Shown here piece after piece: positions 13,820 through 26,689 of a DNA stretch of 64,000 nt; the stretch's first letter is position 1; every line of letters starts with the position of its first letter. The notes under the pieces are model-generated. The model was not told where the DNA came from. It ran no database searches and was given only the letters and a program-made list of their open reading frames with translations. The stretch spans positions 29,023,223 to 29,087,222 of the forward strand of contig CM038907.1 in NCBI GenBank assembly GCA_021904315.1, written 5' to 3'. The position numbers were made by a program, and so were the translations under genes. The stretch comes from Sphagnum magellanicum (lineage: Eukaryota; Streptophyta; Sphagnopsida; Sphagnales; Sphagnaceae).

Positions 13820-14356
13820 TTGTACATGCTTTCTTCTATGCTTGTAAAAACCTCTTCAATCATTGCATCAAATACCATGTCACTTAACGTAGATGCAACA
13901 ACTAGCTTGGGCACCACAAACTCAGAGAAACATGTAAAATTAGAACTTATCATATCTTCATGGGTAGATCCTTTGTATGAGACACCACCAAAGATTATTT
14001 TTGATAAGAAAACCCTACCTTCCAAGAAAGAAATCTCTAAGAAGTATGTTGATATTTGTAATAAAAGACTCGCCCCAAAACATTTGAAAGTAGGGAGGGA
14101 TCTTTTGGAGGAAGAAGTGGAAGCTCTCTTTGGACCTTCCATGAACAAGAATGGGTATCAATATTGCCACACAAATGATGAAGAACTGATTGCTATAGTA
14201 GAAAATTTGTTCATGGTAATTCACCAACAAACTCAAATTCCAAACACCCACATGATCAACAAGGCGGAAGCAAGGGGGATCATATGTAAGAGAAAGGGAA
14301 ACACTAATACAAAAGTAAGGTGTAGTTCATTAGATTTAATTAGTATGGGACCTTAA
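13820..14356 (+). CDS. Hypothetical protein fragment, unknown family
   Basis: A 178-codon frame whose middle part has ordinary protein-like composition, with segments such as TLPSKKEISKKYVDICNKRL and GRDLLEEEVEALFGPSM (about residues 68-110). I do not recognise the family. The N-terminal third is less convincing and may lie outside the real coding region. It sits between minisatellites inside a repeat-rich interval and has no splice partners I can assign. The most likely explanation is a fragment of a mobile-element or captured gene. The overlapping minus-strand frame (13618-14148) looks less protein-like. Confidence 0.3.
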   Translation: MYMLSSMLVKTSSIIASNTMSLNVDATTSLGTTNSEKHVKLELIISSWVDPLYETPPKIIFDKKTLPSKKEISKKYVDICNKRLAPKHLKVGRDLLEEEVEALFGPSMNKNGYQYCHTNDEELIAIVENLFMVIHQQTQIPNTHMINKAEARGIICKRKGNTNTKVRCSSLDLISMGP

Positions 14357-14811
14357 AAGTGAAATAAGTTGACTTCATTCTAATGATTTCACCCCAATTA
14401 AAGTCATTTCATTATAATATCATTATGTAAACACTATGTTTCACTACTAGTTAACATAATTTACTATTATAATTTATTGTGTGAATAGGTTTATTTTTAT
14501 GTTGTTGTTTTAAATACTATATGTTATTTCATGATATACTCTATTTTATTTTATGATACCTTAGTTATTTTAACTTATAACCTAATTTATTATAAGTTAT
14601 TATAAGTTATTATAAATTATTATATGTTATTCTACCTTAAGGTATCCTAGCTAATATATTATAAACTTTTTATTTTAAGTTATTTTATTTTAAGTTAAAA
14701 TATTTTATTTCAAATTATGCTTTAAGTTATTCAAGTTCATTCTACTTTATATTATTATAAATTATTTTATCTAAAGTATAACAATTTAAAATAATCTAAA
14801 ATAAAATATAA

Positions 14812-15090
14812 TGACCAAAGGTAAAATGACCCCTAATAACCAATAATAACCTATGATAATATAACCTAAAATATCCAATAATAGCTTATAATAGAATAAC
14901 CACCAATAGCCATTAATGAAATAACCATTAATGTCCACCAATAGAATAGCCATCAATAACCACCAATGGCCTATAATAAAATAGCCATTAATAGAATAAC
15001 CACTAATAGCTAGTAATAAAATAGCCACCAATAGCCATTAATAAAATAATCACCAATAATCACTGATATAATATCCATAACAACCACCAA
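14812..15090. repeat. Minisatellite, left part (AATAACCACC/AATAGCCACC units)
   Basis: Tandem array of words of about 10 bp such as AATAACCATT, AATAGCCACC and AATAAAATAG. The same words resume at 17748, directly after the inserted element, so this is the left fragment of one array. Confidence 0.75.
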
Positions 15091-17744
15091 CATTAGTAGA
15101 AAATAGTCATTTTGCAACTAGTCCATGTGATTAATTTTTAGTTATAAACAATATTTGCAATTAAAATTTTAATAGTCGTGTTGGACAAGTCACATTGACA
15201 TTAATCGCAAACGACAATGAATTTTGGATGAAAAAAAAAGTCAACGAATTACACCTTCATCCTTTGATTGGTCATATACGAATTATTGTTTGTAGTTAAG
15301 ATGCAAATTTTTAATGAACAATGGGAATAAATTATGTGTTGCCACGTGTCCCAACTCTTAATAATTAAAAATATTTTATTATTATTTTGAATAATTTAAA
15401 ACCTTTAATTTTAAAGCTTGGATGGTTTAAATTATGACAAGTGGTGCAATATAAATTTGCCACATGGCATATTAATTGAAAATTTCCAAATTAAATTTAA
15501 ATCAATATTTAAGTTTGTAGGTTGAACTAAGTACCTATTTATTTATATACCTACTTACCCATCTACAATAAACACCTATTTATATAAGACCTATTCACCT
15601 ACTTAGGCCAAATACCTACTTAAGTAGGTAGGTACATAGGTAGGTAGGTAGATAAATAGGTACGTAAGTTAAAGAAGTAGGTGGTTAAGTGTAAGTACAT
15701 GAATATTTATATTTTATTTTGAGTTAAATCATTTTGATTGACTCCTCCCATATGCTAATCTTTTTAAATATGAAAATGTAAAACAAAACACATTGTTTAT
15801 ATATTTTTCAAGATGAAAATGAAAGCCAAAACATATGGGATAATTTTTTTTGTCATAAGTCGTTTACAACTAAACATTTTTAATTGCAAACTACTTACAA
15901 CTAAATTTTTTTATCCCATATGTTTTCGCTTTCATTTTCATCTTGAAAAGTATATAACTAAGTCATAATTAACTAACTAATTAATTACTTAACTAATGAC
16001 CTAATTAATTAATAAAATTAATAAAAATCTCATGAATATAATATAAATAATAATAAACTTGCTAAATAATTAATTAAAAAAATTAGAACCTAAATAATTC
16101 ATTTTATAAACTATCCAATTAAATAATTATTTATAGTAATAATCATCAATGTCTTATGATTATTGATTAATTATATTATTGGTTATTATTTATTACTTAA
16201 TTTATTGACTAAATAAACAAGAATACTATTCATTTTTAAATATAAATTAACTATAATAATCTATGAACCAATTTAATAAAAAATTGGATAATATTGAAAT
16301 AATTAGCTAATTATTAATAACTAATAAATCAATATTTTGCAACGAAATAAATTAATAACTGAAATATTCTGTATTTAATAATTATTAACTATTAATTATA
16401 AACATTGAGTACTAGTTTTTGTTATTTCTAATAATATAATTAACACCTAGCCTAGGCTAACTATTTTATTATAATTATTCCCATTATTATTTTAATTTAT
16501 ATATTTAGTAATAAATATAGGTGTAAATATTTTATAATAACAATAACATTAATTCAATTAATATTGTAACTAGTTGGTAGCCAAGGTTAGCTATTTTATT
16601 TTTATTATTCATATTATTACTTCACTTTTTAAATCTATTTATGAACTATTACAATACATATTATATATTTCTACCAAGTATATTTTTGCATCAAAAATAA
16701 TTATGCACTTGTATAACAATTTATTAGATTTCCATTGTAATTAATATAATAATAGTTATAGAATAATAGAATAATAAAACTGAAAATAAAAATTATATAT
16801 CAATAATTGATTAAAATCATTTTTTAAAATAATAAATAAATACCAATTATGAATTTGAAATAGAAAAAAATAAAACTATATATTAATATTTCTTAATAAT
16901 TAATATATTAATATAATAATACTTCATAATTGATTACTTATAGTAATAATAATGTAATTTGTACCTAGCCTAGGTTAGCTATTTTTAAATTATTATTATA
17001 TATTATTACGTCATTTGTTAAAGCTATTATGATTTATTACAATTATTTTTCCTATCATTTTAATATCAGCATCATCATCTCATCATTATGATCATTATGT
17101 AATAAGATATTACAATTAAAATTTATTTAAGGATAATATTGATTTTTAGTTTTTTGTCACATGTATTGAATATAAATATATAATATAAATATAATATAAA
17201 TATAAATAATAATAAATTTCATTTGTAATAATTTTGAAAAGTATAATAAGATGGTTAGAATAAATTTATAATATGGGCAGACTATATTTAATAAATATCT
17301 TACATAAAAGTTTAATATACTCAAAATATACATTATTTAATGTAACCATAATATTAATGTTATTTAAGCTAATAATAATACTTGAATACACATATAAGAT
17401 GGTTGTTCATATTAATTAAAAATATACATTTATAAATCCTAATAAACCCAACTATATTTTTTAGAATTCATAAAATACACTTTTGTATATTCATACGGTT
17501 GTAATTAAATTGGTCACATTTATAACTAATGGGACATAAATTGTTCTTCTTGGATGAAAATTAAACAAATGTTATTCACATGGAAGGATGAACACCAAAA
17601 TAGTTCCAAATTAATTGTGTTGTAGTCACAAATATGACCAACACAAGAAATAGTTGCAAAAATGTTCAAATGTAGTTGCAAATAATTAATAATCGCATGT
17701 CATCGCAAATATAATGGTTACATTTTGGCCAATTTTTAGTGGTG
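15091..17744. mobile_element. CACTA-like non-autonomous element, 2654 bp, inserted in a minisatellite
   Basis: Left terminus CATTAGTAGAAAATAGTCAT; right terminus on the minus strand CACCACTAAAAATTGGCCAA. Both then read TTTTGCAAC or AATGTAACC, giving imperfect inverted termini. The element is flanked on each side by CAA (15088-15090 and 17745-17747), a 3-bp duplication as CACTA elements make. It interrupts a single minisatellite, which gives an independent reason for the boundaries. No open reading frame of transposase size is present: the interior is very AT-rich with subterminal TTGCAAT/TCGCAAA words, so it is non-autonomous. Confidence 0.65.
15798..15957. repeat. Long hairpin (inverted repeat, arms about 52 bp)
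   Basis: The left arm (15798-15849) contains CAAGATGAAAATGAAAGC then AAAACATATGGGATAA. The right arm (15905-15957) is its near-perfect reverse complement, with only a few mismatches. The loop is about 55 bp. It lies inside the 2.65-kb CACTA-like element. If transcribed it would fold into a hairpin of about 160 nt, similar in size to a small-RNA precursor. It could equally be a remnant of a fold-back insertion. Confidence 0.75.
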
Positions 17745-17747
17745 CAA

Positions 17748-18700
17748 TAGTCTATAATAGTTTGATTTAAAATAACCATTGATATCCACCAATAAAATAT
17801 CATTAATAGCCATTAATAAAATAACCATTAATATTCATAAATAAAATAACCATTAATACCCACCATTATAATAACTACCAATAACCACCAATAAAATAAC
17901 CATTAATAAACACCAATAAAATAACTACTAGTAGTCATCAATAAAATAACCATTAATAAACATCAATAAAATAACTACTAGTAATCATCAATAAAATAAC
18001 CATTAATGACCAACAATAAAATAACTACCAATAACCACTAATAATCATCAATAAAATGACCATTAATAACTAACAATAAAATAATTACCAATAGCCACCA
18101 ATAGTCATCAATAGAATGACCATTTGTAACCAGCAATAAAATAGCTACCAATAGCCACCAATAATCATCAATATAATGACCATTAATAACTAGCAATAGA
18201 ATAATTACCAATAGTGATAAATAGAATAACCATTAATAACTAGCAATAAAATAATTACCAATAATCATCAATAAAATAACCATTAATAACTAGCAATAAA
18301 ATAATTACCAATAATCATCAATAAAATAACCATTAATAACCATCAATAAAATAACTACTAATAACCACCAATAGAATATGCAACAATAGCTATCAATAGA
18401 ATAACTAATAATAGCCACAAATAACCTATAGTAATATAACTTATAATCTCCAATAATAACATAAGGTGGAATAACCTTCAATAGCCAAAAGTAACCAACA
18501 ATAGCATCACATAATTGAAAATAACCTAAGATGAAATAATTTGGAATAGCCAAAAATTATTTATAATAATAAAAAATAGCCAAAAGTAATTTAGAATAAC
18601 TGAAAATAACCAAGGTGAAATAATTAAAAATAACCCCAAAAATTGAAAATAACCATAAATAGCCATAAATAATGTAGGGTGAAATAATTTAAAACAATGA
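17748..18700. repeat. Minisatellite, right part, 50-60 bp higher-order unit
   Basis: The best-preserved part (about 18180-18350) repeats every 50 bp; other parts repeat every 60 bp. Each unit consists of 10-bp words of the type AATAACCATT, AATAACTAGC, AATAAAATAA, TTACCAATAA and TCATC. It is the continuation of the array at 14812-15090. Confidence 0.85.
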
Positions 18701-21059
18701 AAAGTAGCCCCAGAATATTTTAAAGTATTCTAACATAGGTAGCATTATTATATTACCAAAAATCTTATCCATTTATTAAAATAAAAAAATTCAAAAGAAT
18801 GATCATGAAATGTTATTGAATAGTGATATTCAAAAAAACATATGTTACATTTTGATAAATGTAATTATGTACATTATTGAAAAAAATTAATTAAATTTTA
18901 ATAATTTTATTTGGACTAAATCATAATAAGATATGAATTTTCAAATTTTATGTTTTTGTAATGTTTAAAATGAAGTATTTGATAAATAAAATGCAATGTA
19001 ACACATTATCACAACAAGTTTAGTGGTTTCATGGTATAAATGTTTGCTTCCATCCTAGATGTCAAAAGATAAAACCTCACAAATGATGTGTTTGTGGTCA
19101 ATAGTTGTAAGTTGACCGAATATTTTCCTATGTAATTCCCTAAAGTAGTTGTCTATTTAAGTTGATTACATTGCTTATATACTTATGTTAGGTTTTTAAC
19201 CTAACATAAGTAATGACATGTGTCAATAATTCATAGGCTACAAATTCATGAAATTATCAATAATATTAAATATTAAATCATTTAAATTTCATTGATTTCC
19301 ATGCTACTTAGTTAATTAACTAACAAGTGGACTAATTCATTATCCGTAACAACTAGTCCCCATTCACTAGAAGATTAACGAATTTCACCATGATAAAAAT
19401 GTCCAAATTCATTCAAAATATAATGAAACCTAGAGTGAATTAGGACGCATTTTGGTGTAATGCTTCAAGTATTACAAAATATTTCATGTATTATTTCTAC
19501 CCTTCCTAAATACTCCCAACCTTAATGAATACTTTCAATTTTATTTCAAGCCTTTCCTTAACATTTATTAATCCCTTCTAACTCTATTGAATATTTCAAA
19601 TATTATTTCTAACCTTTCTAAAAACTTCAGGCCTTATTGCATGTACCTTAAGCCTTGCCTTAATTTTTTTTTTAATTCAATTGTAATTTTGGGTTATTAT
19701 TTCCATCCTTTTATAATTTTTTATGCCTAAGTATTAAATAATTTAAACCTTATCTTCTAGATTCATTGAATGAATTAAATCTTGCTTCTTCAGCCATCTT
19801 GAATATTTCCAGAATTGATTTCAATGTTTATTGAGTGCTTCAATCCTTGCTAAATGAATTTTGTTCATCATGTGTGGATAATAAAATTTGAATATTACAG
19901 AAGTATTGGAAATAAACTTGAAAACAAACAAGAAATGGAACAATTGTATTAACTAACAAAAATATTACAAAGGTTGTATGTTTCAAAATGCTAAAATCAC
20001 AAAACTATGACTTATAACAACTAACAATGCTTGAAGGTTTTATGTGCATTCAAAAACCATGAAAGGAAATAATGAAAGACTATTCAAAACCACTCCACTA
20101 TATATTATCTCCTAACCTTAAAGTAGCCACCATTTAACCCTAACCTAGTCGCCACCAAACCCTAATCCTAGCCACTGCCAAGCCTTAAGTAGCTTCCACT
20201 TTTAAACCCTAACCACCATTATTCAACTTAATCTAACTACTACAAGGATGTGAATACTATTCATCCTTTTGATGAATGTTTAACACATTCATCAACATTG
20301 GGAATTATAAACGAATAATATTTCTAACAACAAGTGGTTGTTATAAGTAAATTTAAGAAAAGAAGTTTCTTAAAAATTAGATTTAATAATCTGGAATTCG
20401 ATTGTAGACTTACAAGTTCATTGAATTTTTTTCAATACCATACAATTCTAAGATACTTGGTCCAAGTATTCTTATGAAGGAACACAAGTGTGAGTTTTTT
20501 CAATATTTGGGAAATTTGAAATATTAGGTCTTTTGTATTGTTTTGAAAGGTCAAAGATTATAATTTTAACCTCAATGTTTGTTGGGTTTTATCTTTTAAA
20601 TGTTTAGTAGTATTTTTGAGTTCTTAAGAAGTTTTCAATCCTAGGTTTTTAACATTGTTGAAACCTACCATTGACAGTTAACCTCGAATTTTATTGGGTT
20701 TTGTTTTTCAAATGTTGAATGTACTGGAGATCTAGACCTCCATTACCTTGATGTTGGTTCTAAGAACATAGAATATAGGTTAAGATGTCCAGTAATGATG
20801 ATATTTCAAATACTTGCTAATTTGAATTCATACTGAATACCTCGAAATAGAATTGGGTCTTTTATATTGTTTTGAAATGTAAAACTAATAGCTACCCTTC
20901 ATATTATGTTTGATGTTGCTTGTAGACTTCCTTCTTCCTTTGTTTTAAGCTTGCGCATCCAAATGTGGAGATTTCATAGTGCACATTTGAGAGGTTGAAA
21001 CCTTTTTATGTAAAGTGCCTAAAGGAAAAGAATACATGTTATTATATTTATCATTCACA
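18701..21059. other. No supported gene
   Basis: AT-rich. Between about 19480 and 19870 there are loosely repeated segments with words such as TTGAATATTTCAA and CCTTTCCTTAA, too degenerate for a firm unit length. Around 20110-20220 a few CCCTAA-type words occur, but not as a telomeric array. No reading frame of interest. Confidence 0.4.
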
Positions 21060-22496
21060 AATGGAAGAAATGCAATAGAGTCTGAATAATATGAAGGCAA
21101 AACTTGGAATTATTCATTATGCTTGTGAATGTACATGTGAAGTTGTTTGCAAAAATCCTAGTATGGAAAGGGTGAATGGGCGTTATGGTGTTGCCTCAAT
21201 TGTGTATAAAGGTGTTACAAGCATTTGATAGTCTTGTGTGTGTCCAAAAGATCAATTTGAAGAGTGGTACAAGTGTGATTGCTTGATGGGGACATGTGAA
21301 TTATGTGGACTAGATTTGTTACCTTTCTGCCCAGATGAAAATAATCCAAATCATGATTTCAAAGATGATGACTTTGATTTTAATTGGAGGCGACATAAAA
21401 AGGTCACCACATGTGTATCAAAAGCATGGATAGATCAAAAGTGCAACAAGGTTTGCCCAGTTTGTAGCACCCCCAAAGTCTTCTTGAGGTTTTCAAAAAA
21501 AATGTTGCAAAATTTTATCACCCACAACTATGCGCCCAAATGGCAAGATTGCCCATTCAAAGAGTCATTGCATTCATTATTAGAAGATTCAATGCTATCA
21601 ATCATAGATTTTGCAAAATTCTACACCTTTGCTAAGCAAAATGAAGTTCAAGAGGCCCATTGGAATTCTTTGAATGTCACCATCTTGGTGCAGATCACTT
21701 ACTATTTAAATCCAACAACAGATCCTAATAGAAAAGAGATGCAACTATTGAAAGATATTCATTTCTATATTTCAAATGATGGTAAACATGACACCCTCTT
21801 TGTCCAACATTGCTTACTCTTACATTGGAACCACATGACAAAGGGTGGTTTCATTCCCACAAAACAATATGTTTGGTTTAATGGCTGTATTGGGCAATTC
21901 TAAGTTTGCCCAGCCATTTTACTTTGTCTCTCAATACCCAGAGGTTACAAAGGGATGTGTCATGTTATGGTCTTTTTTTGGGACTAGCCATGGGAAAGGG
22001 AAACACGATGGGGCATGCGATTTGTGGTGAAATGAGCACTACATGCACAACAATTGAACACACATGGGCACTTGATGCAAAATATTGAAGATGTGGCGAA
22101 TTTTCTTCAAGCAACTAAATTTGGTCGAACTTTTTGTTCCTATCAATTGTTTTAAATTCCCCTTTGAAAAGGGTTTTTGGGCATGTCAAGGTGGGTGATG
22201 TGGACTTTGACGATGAATGGGCAACAAAGAATTTGACATGTATTCAAAAACTGCATTGTGTGGCATCTTGTTCTGCAAGGGATCTAACCAAATTGTGTAT
22301 CAAGAACCTTTCTTGCTTTTGTGGATTTTGTCTGGATGAAGATTATGAGAACTACATTTCCTCACAACATGTTAGAAATTGGTGCATTCACTTACTTGTG
22401 CCTATAAATCTTACATCCAAAATCTTGTTGAAGCAACAAATGATGAGGATGAATGGGAGCCTAGAAGTAATGGAGAAGATATTATGTAGTCATTAG
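21060..22496 (+). pseudogene. Decayed transposase-like gene with Cys-rich N-terminus
   Basis: Fragments of one protein can be followed through several frames. The first part (about 21110-21237, with stops) runs into 21238-21903, which has a cysteine cluster (YKCDCLMGTCELCGLDLLPF) and a second one (CNKVCPVCSTPK), then HDTLFVQHCLLLHWNHM and YVWFNGCIGQF. After a frameshift near 21900 the next frame gives FYFVSQYPEVTKGC and FFGTSHGKGKHDGA. After further breaks, 22134-22496 carries KLHCVASCSARDLTKLCIKN and LSCFCGFCLDEDYENY. I recognise this order (DG-C-x-QFK, then FFG-x-HGKG-x-HDG) from transposase-like proteins in plants and animals, but cannot name the superfamily. At least two frameshifts and several stops make it non-functional, and the expected Asp in the WxDGC motif is Asn here. 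Confidence 0.6.
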
Positions 22497-25400
22497 AAAT
22501 TGAAAACAATTTTGTTATCAATGCAACTCCCAATAATGAAGAGGATTGTGAGTTTTATGTTACTATGAAAAACCTATCTTTGAAGTTGGTGCATATGGGT
22601 TGAACGATGATTGGGGGAATTCCCTTGAGTCGAGATCTGTCATCATTGGAGGTTGTTACTATCAAAGATGGGGCCGTGAACAACAAAGTGGTAGCATGTC
22701 TTTTGTAAGCTTGTTGGACAGAAGCCTTGATTTTTTCCTCATCTTGTCTGTGCATCAAAATTTGTTATGTTTATGGTTCATCATCATGTAGTAGGCAATA
22801 CACCAATGTATCACATGTCTTTAAAAATTATGATGTTTATCCGCATTAACCTACCAAACTTGGAGGATGACTACTAATCAATACATGGCTACCCAAAAAT
22901 TTAGTCCTTGGCACATGGACAAAACTACAATAAGGTACACAAACTATAAGAACTATTCAATTTTATTGCATATAAGAACAAAAAACACTTGCTTTTCTGT
23001 TCACTATGTGGACTATGAAGTAATCATTGATCAACAATGAGGTATACTATGGTTCAATGTGGGCAAAAATTGTATGTTGATCTGGTAATTAACTAAACTT
23101 GTTTTGTTTATGACTAGGTATTGTTGATGTAACAATCTATGTGCATATGGAGTTCCAAGGAATTGCAAGAATTTATTTAGTTCTTGATCATGCTTCTATG
23201 TATTGGAGGGCAAAGTCGAGTATAAATGTTGTAAACCTACATGGAAATGAGTTATTTTCTTAAGTATCTAGAAGTGCATTTGTCTTTTAGTTATAGTTCA
23301 ACTTTTTGGATATGGGGTGCTGGAAATACACATGGTTTTTATTTGGGACATGTTGCTAACTTGAAGAGGTTTGTATTGAGATGTTAAAATAGAAATGAAC
23401 CTAAAATCCTTGTTTCATGTGTCATTGGAGTCTTGGGTCTAATTGGGTTGAATTATGCAATTTAAATATCACTAAACCCTTAAGTTCTATAAGTGATTGA
23501 TAAGGCAAAAAGAGTAAATTATTGGCCCAATCATGAATATTTCAAGACCAAAGTAATAAAATATTGAAGATTATTTAATTAACTAAAAGTATTGTAGAAT
23601 ATTATTTTAAAATGTGGTTTTAGATTGCATTATGTACGAAGTTTGGGTTGCCTAACCATTATGTGTTAGTGTGGGAGATCATTTAAATTTACTTCTCCAT
23701 ACCAACACCTTGTAATGAATTGTTGTAGTTGTACAAGATGGTGATGTTTACATATTTTGCTTTCCTATTTCTTAAGTTTGAAAGTAAACGGCAAAAGAAT
23801 TTTGATGGAAGTTTTTCAAGAGGCTAGCATGTTGTAGCAGATATGTTGTTGCCAAAAGATGATGATATTCTTGTATCCAAAAACTATTTATTCATTAAAC
23901 CTTAGTTGAAAATTAAATTGGGCACATGAATAGTTGTGAAATATATTTTGGAAAATGTGTGGCAAACCTAGCTCACATTCTATTACAACTTTTATCTATG
24001 AATGTCATGCTTGAGAAAGACTTGTCAATAGTACAATGCAAGATTTTCTGTAGGAGGGGCATTTATTTCATATCATGTGTATGTATTACTTTCCTCATCT
24101 CATTGTCCTAGCTTTGTTGAAAAACATTATGTTCTAACAATAGTTTCTGTAGGATAAATTTTGTAATGCATGTGTAAATTCCATGACAAACATCCCCAAT
24201 TTTGAAAAATTATCCAAAAGATTAGAATTTGATCAATTTGAGAAAAGATTAATCTTATATGTATGAATAACCAATTTTGAAAAGTTAAAATTTTATTGAG
24301 AACCAACAAGATTCCTCTTAAAATATCAAACATGTCATGAACTAATTGGGTAGATTTAGCTTGTAGATCTTCAAATGCATGTATCCATTCCCACAAGGTT
24401 TCATCACTTGAGGTGCTTTGTTGAGTTGAATTTAGAACCTTACTATCATATGATACAACAATTATGGTGCATTAGTCATAATGCAATAAAAGAGCTTTCA
24501 AGTGGATTTAAAATATGTATAGCAATTATCCACCTAGTTTCTATCCACATGATTTACTTGCTACCCACTAATTTTCATTACTTTGCTCTTAACATTGCTT
24601 GCATGTTCCTTTGTTTTAGTCTGCATGATAAAAAAAATTCAAGAAATTTTTGGATTATTTCAAAGATATATTCCATAATTTTGCATCTTGTTCGAAATCA
24701 CCAAATTGCCGCAAATTTGGGCAATTCAAAATCATGTTTGGATCATACTTGGACAACCTTATTTTCAAATCAAATGAATATAAACATTAGTCATAAATTT
24801 ATGCACATACATACAAATTGCATGAATTCTCACTTGCTCCATACCAAGCTATGTAGAATAAATCCAAAAAAACTATTCTACAAGTTCACCTTTTTCTATG
24901 TGTAATTGAAACCATATGTAAAGCATGAACAAATGGCTATGAATATTTTTCCCGGGATTCAGCATATGACATTAACCATGTAGAATAGATCCAAAAAATT
25001 TGCTAGCAATAACAACTTGGATGTTCATTATCTCCAAGCCCATGTTAGCAAATGCAACAAGTTATAATCAAAGAAAGTAAGAATTAGCAAGATCAAATGA
25101 TCCTTAGTAACATGCAAGAAATGTTTCATTATTTCAAAGAGATCTGAAACCTATTTGCACGTTGTCCAAAAAAGTAAAATCTAACATGCCTAGGCCACAT
25201 GTATTCAAGTTGTATTAAGAGTGTAGAACGGGGTTCCATTACATTCCTAGGCTAAGATCAATGACTAAGCCCTTACAAAATGTGCAAATAGAATCGCTAT
25301 GATAGAGAAAAATACACATATGGGTCATTGACTTGATATGTTTGGCTTTCTTTTTTTATTTTCAATCTATTGTCTTCATCTTGGGAGCATTATTTTTCAA

Positions 25401-25639
25401 GATTTTACTTTTCATCATGCAAGTTTTCATGGAATTTGAAGTTGTCACCTTTGTCAAATTTTTGTTACTTTGACCTTTATGAGGTTTGTTGGATGGCTTC
25501 ATGTTGGATGTACATGTTGGAAACAGACAACCCCTTTGAGTGGAGACTATTATTATATGGTGCATAATTTTTGCAGCATTCTTAGCATTAGGCTTTGTTT
25601 CATTTTTTTTCACCTTCATAGGACGACTTAATGCACACT
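22497..25639. other. No supported gene; possible decayed tail of the transposase-like gene
   Basis: The first 300 bp may still be 3' sequence of the decayed gene, with short alternating frames. Frames at 23926, 24127 (minus), 24375 and 25362 (minus) are short, hydrophobic or low-complexity, with no motif. Confidence 0.35.
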
Positions 25640-26365
25640 TTGACTTTGGACATGGTGATTGTGCAACCTAGTCTTCTAATCTAGAATTTTCATATGACTC
25701 CTTTCATCCTCTTCATCACCACCACTATTGTCATCCTTTTCATCATGTTGCCCTTTTTCCTACTCCTCAACCTCTTCTTCCCCCTCCCCTTCATCTTCCA
25801 CTATTGTTGCTTCTTCAAAAGCCTTTTCTATTGCAACAAAATCAAAGTTTTGGACTTTGCCTTCAAGTGAAATTGCATGAAGGATTGTTGAAAAGGTAAG
25901 TGTATATCATCTGCTATAGTAATCAACTTCCCCTTCAAGTTATCATACTCTCTAATCTCCACTACATATGTAGTGTTTTTTTAAGGAGTCTTCCTCTTTT
26001 TGGAAGCATTCAATGGTGTCAAATTTTCCTCCTTTGGCACTATAAAAGTGGATGTTGATTTACCTTTGGATCCACTTTTGCCTCATGTATCTAAACCAAG
26101 ATTAGTCAACACCTATTTCACCTTGTCTTCATTCGTTACATTTATTGCAAGTGCAATAATAAGTTGTTCATGTGTTGTTTCCTCATTAGCACCTACACTT
26201 GCATACATAAGTTTGCCATGTGTTGATTTGGTTGGGACAAGGACTATTTCAATTAATAGAGTTGGCATTGTTACTATTCAAGGTGTTCCATCCTTAGTGA
26301 CTCTAAAACTAAACTCCTCCATCCAAGAATGTTGCAAAAGATGTCCTATGACCGGTGAAGCTTGA
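25640..26365 (-). pseudogene. Decayed coding region, acidic C-terminal part, unknown family
   Basis: On the minus strand two successive frames read like protein. First, around 26365-26000, comes a mixed segment with IVTMPTLLIEIVLVPTKSTH and VTNEDKVKVLTNLGLDTW, ending in a Lys-rich stretch. Then, around 25910-25690, comes a segment with DFVAIEKAFEEATIVEDEGE followed by a Glu/Asp-rich run. Stops and frame changes separate them. It lies on the same strand as the coiled-coil/RING-like pseudogene 3 kb further on and may have belonged to the same transcription unit. No family recognised. Confidence 0.35.
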
Positions 26366-26689
26366 CTTGTATGTGGAATGTTCTGCTAGGTGATGGGAAG
26401 TGTGAGGTAAAAAGACTCAAATGTATGCCCTCCAACTCACTTCTTGTCTTGTTTGTGGCATACAATTTCTGCTACCCACTTCATACATTGTTGATCACCT
26501 CACTCAAAGGTTTTTAATCACTGACATCTGCCAAAAATATACAATATTACAAACTTAATTTAATGAAAATTTCAATATATATTGAATAATACATTCATTA
26601 CTTTATAACCTTTTTGGAATAGTATCTTCAAAACACAATAAATGTTTATAAGTTAGCAACACCAAATATTTAAAATTGATAGGTATAAC

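Noticed and set aside
18305-18553. Minus-strand frame with repeated GYF and WLL words, resembling a membrane protein
   Set aside because: It is a translation of the 10-bp-word minisatellite; the same applies to the frame at 14786-15031.
20110-20220. CCCTAA-like words suggesting interstitial telomere repeats (also near 36950)
   Set aside because: Only one or two units at a time, spaced irregularly and embedded in other words; not an array.
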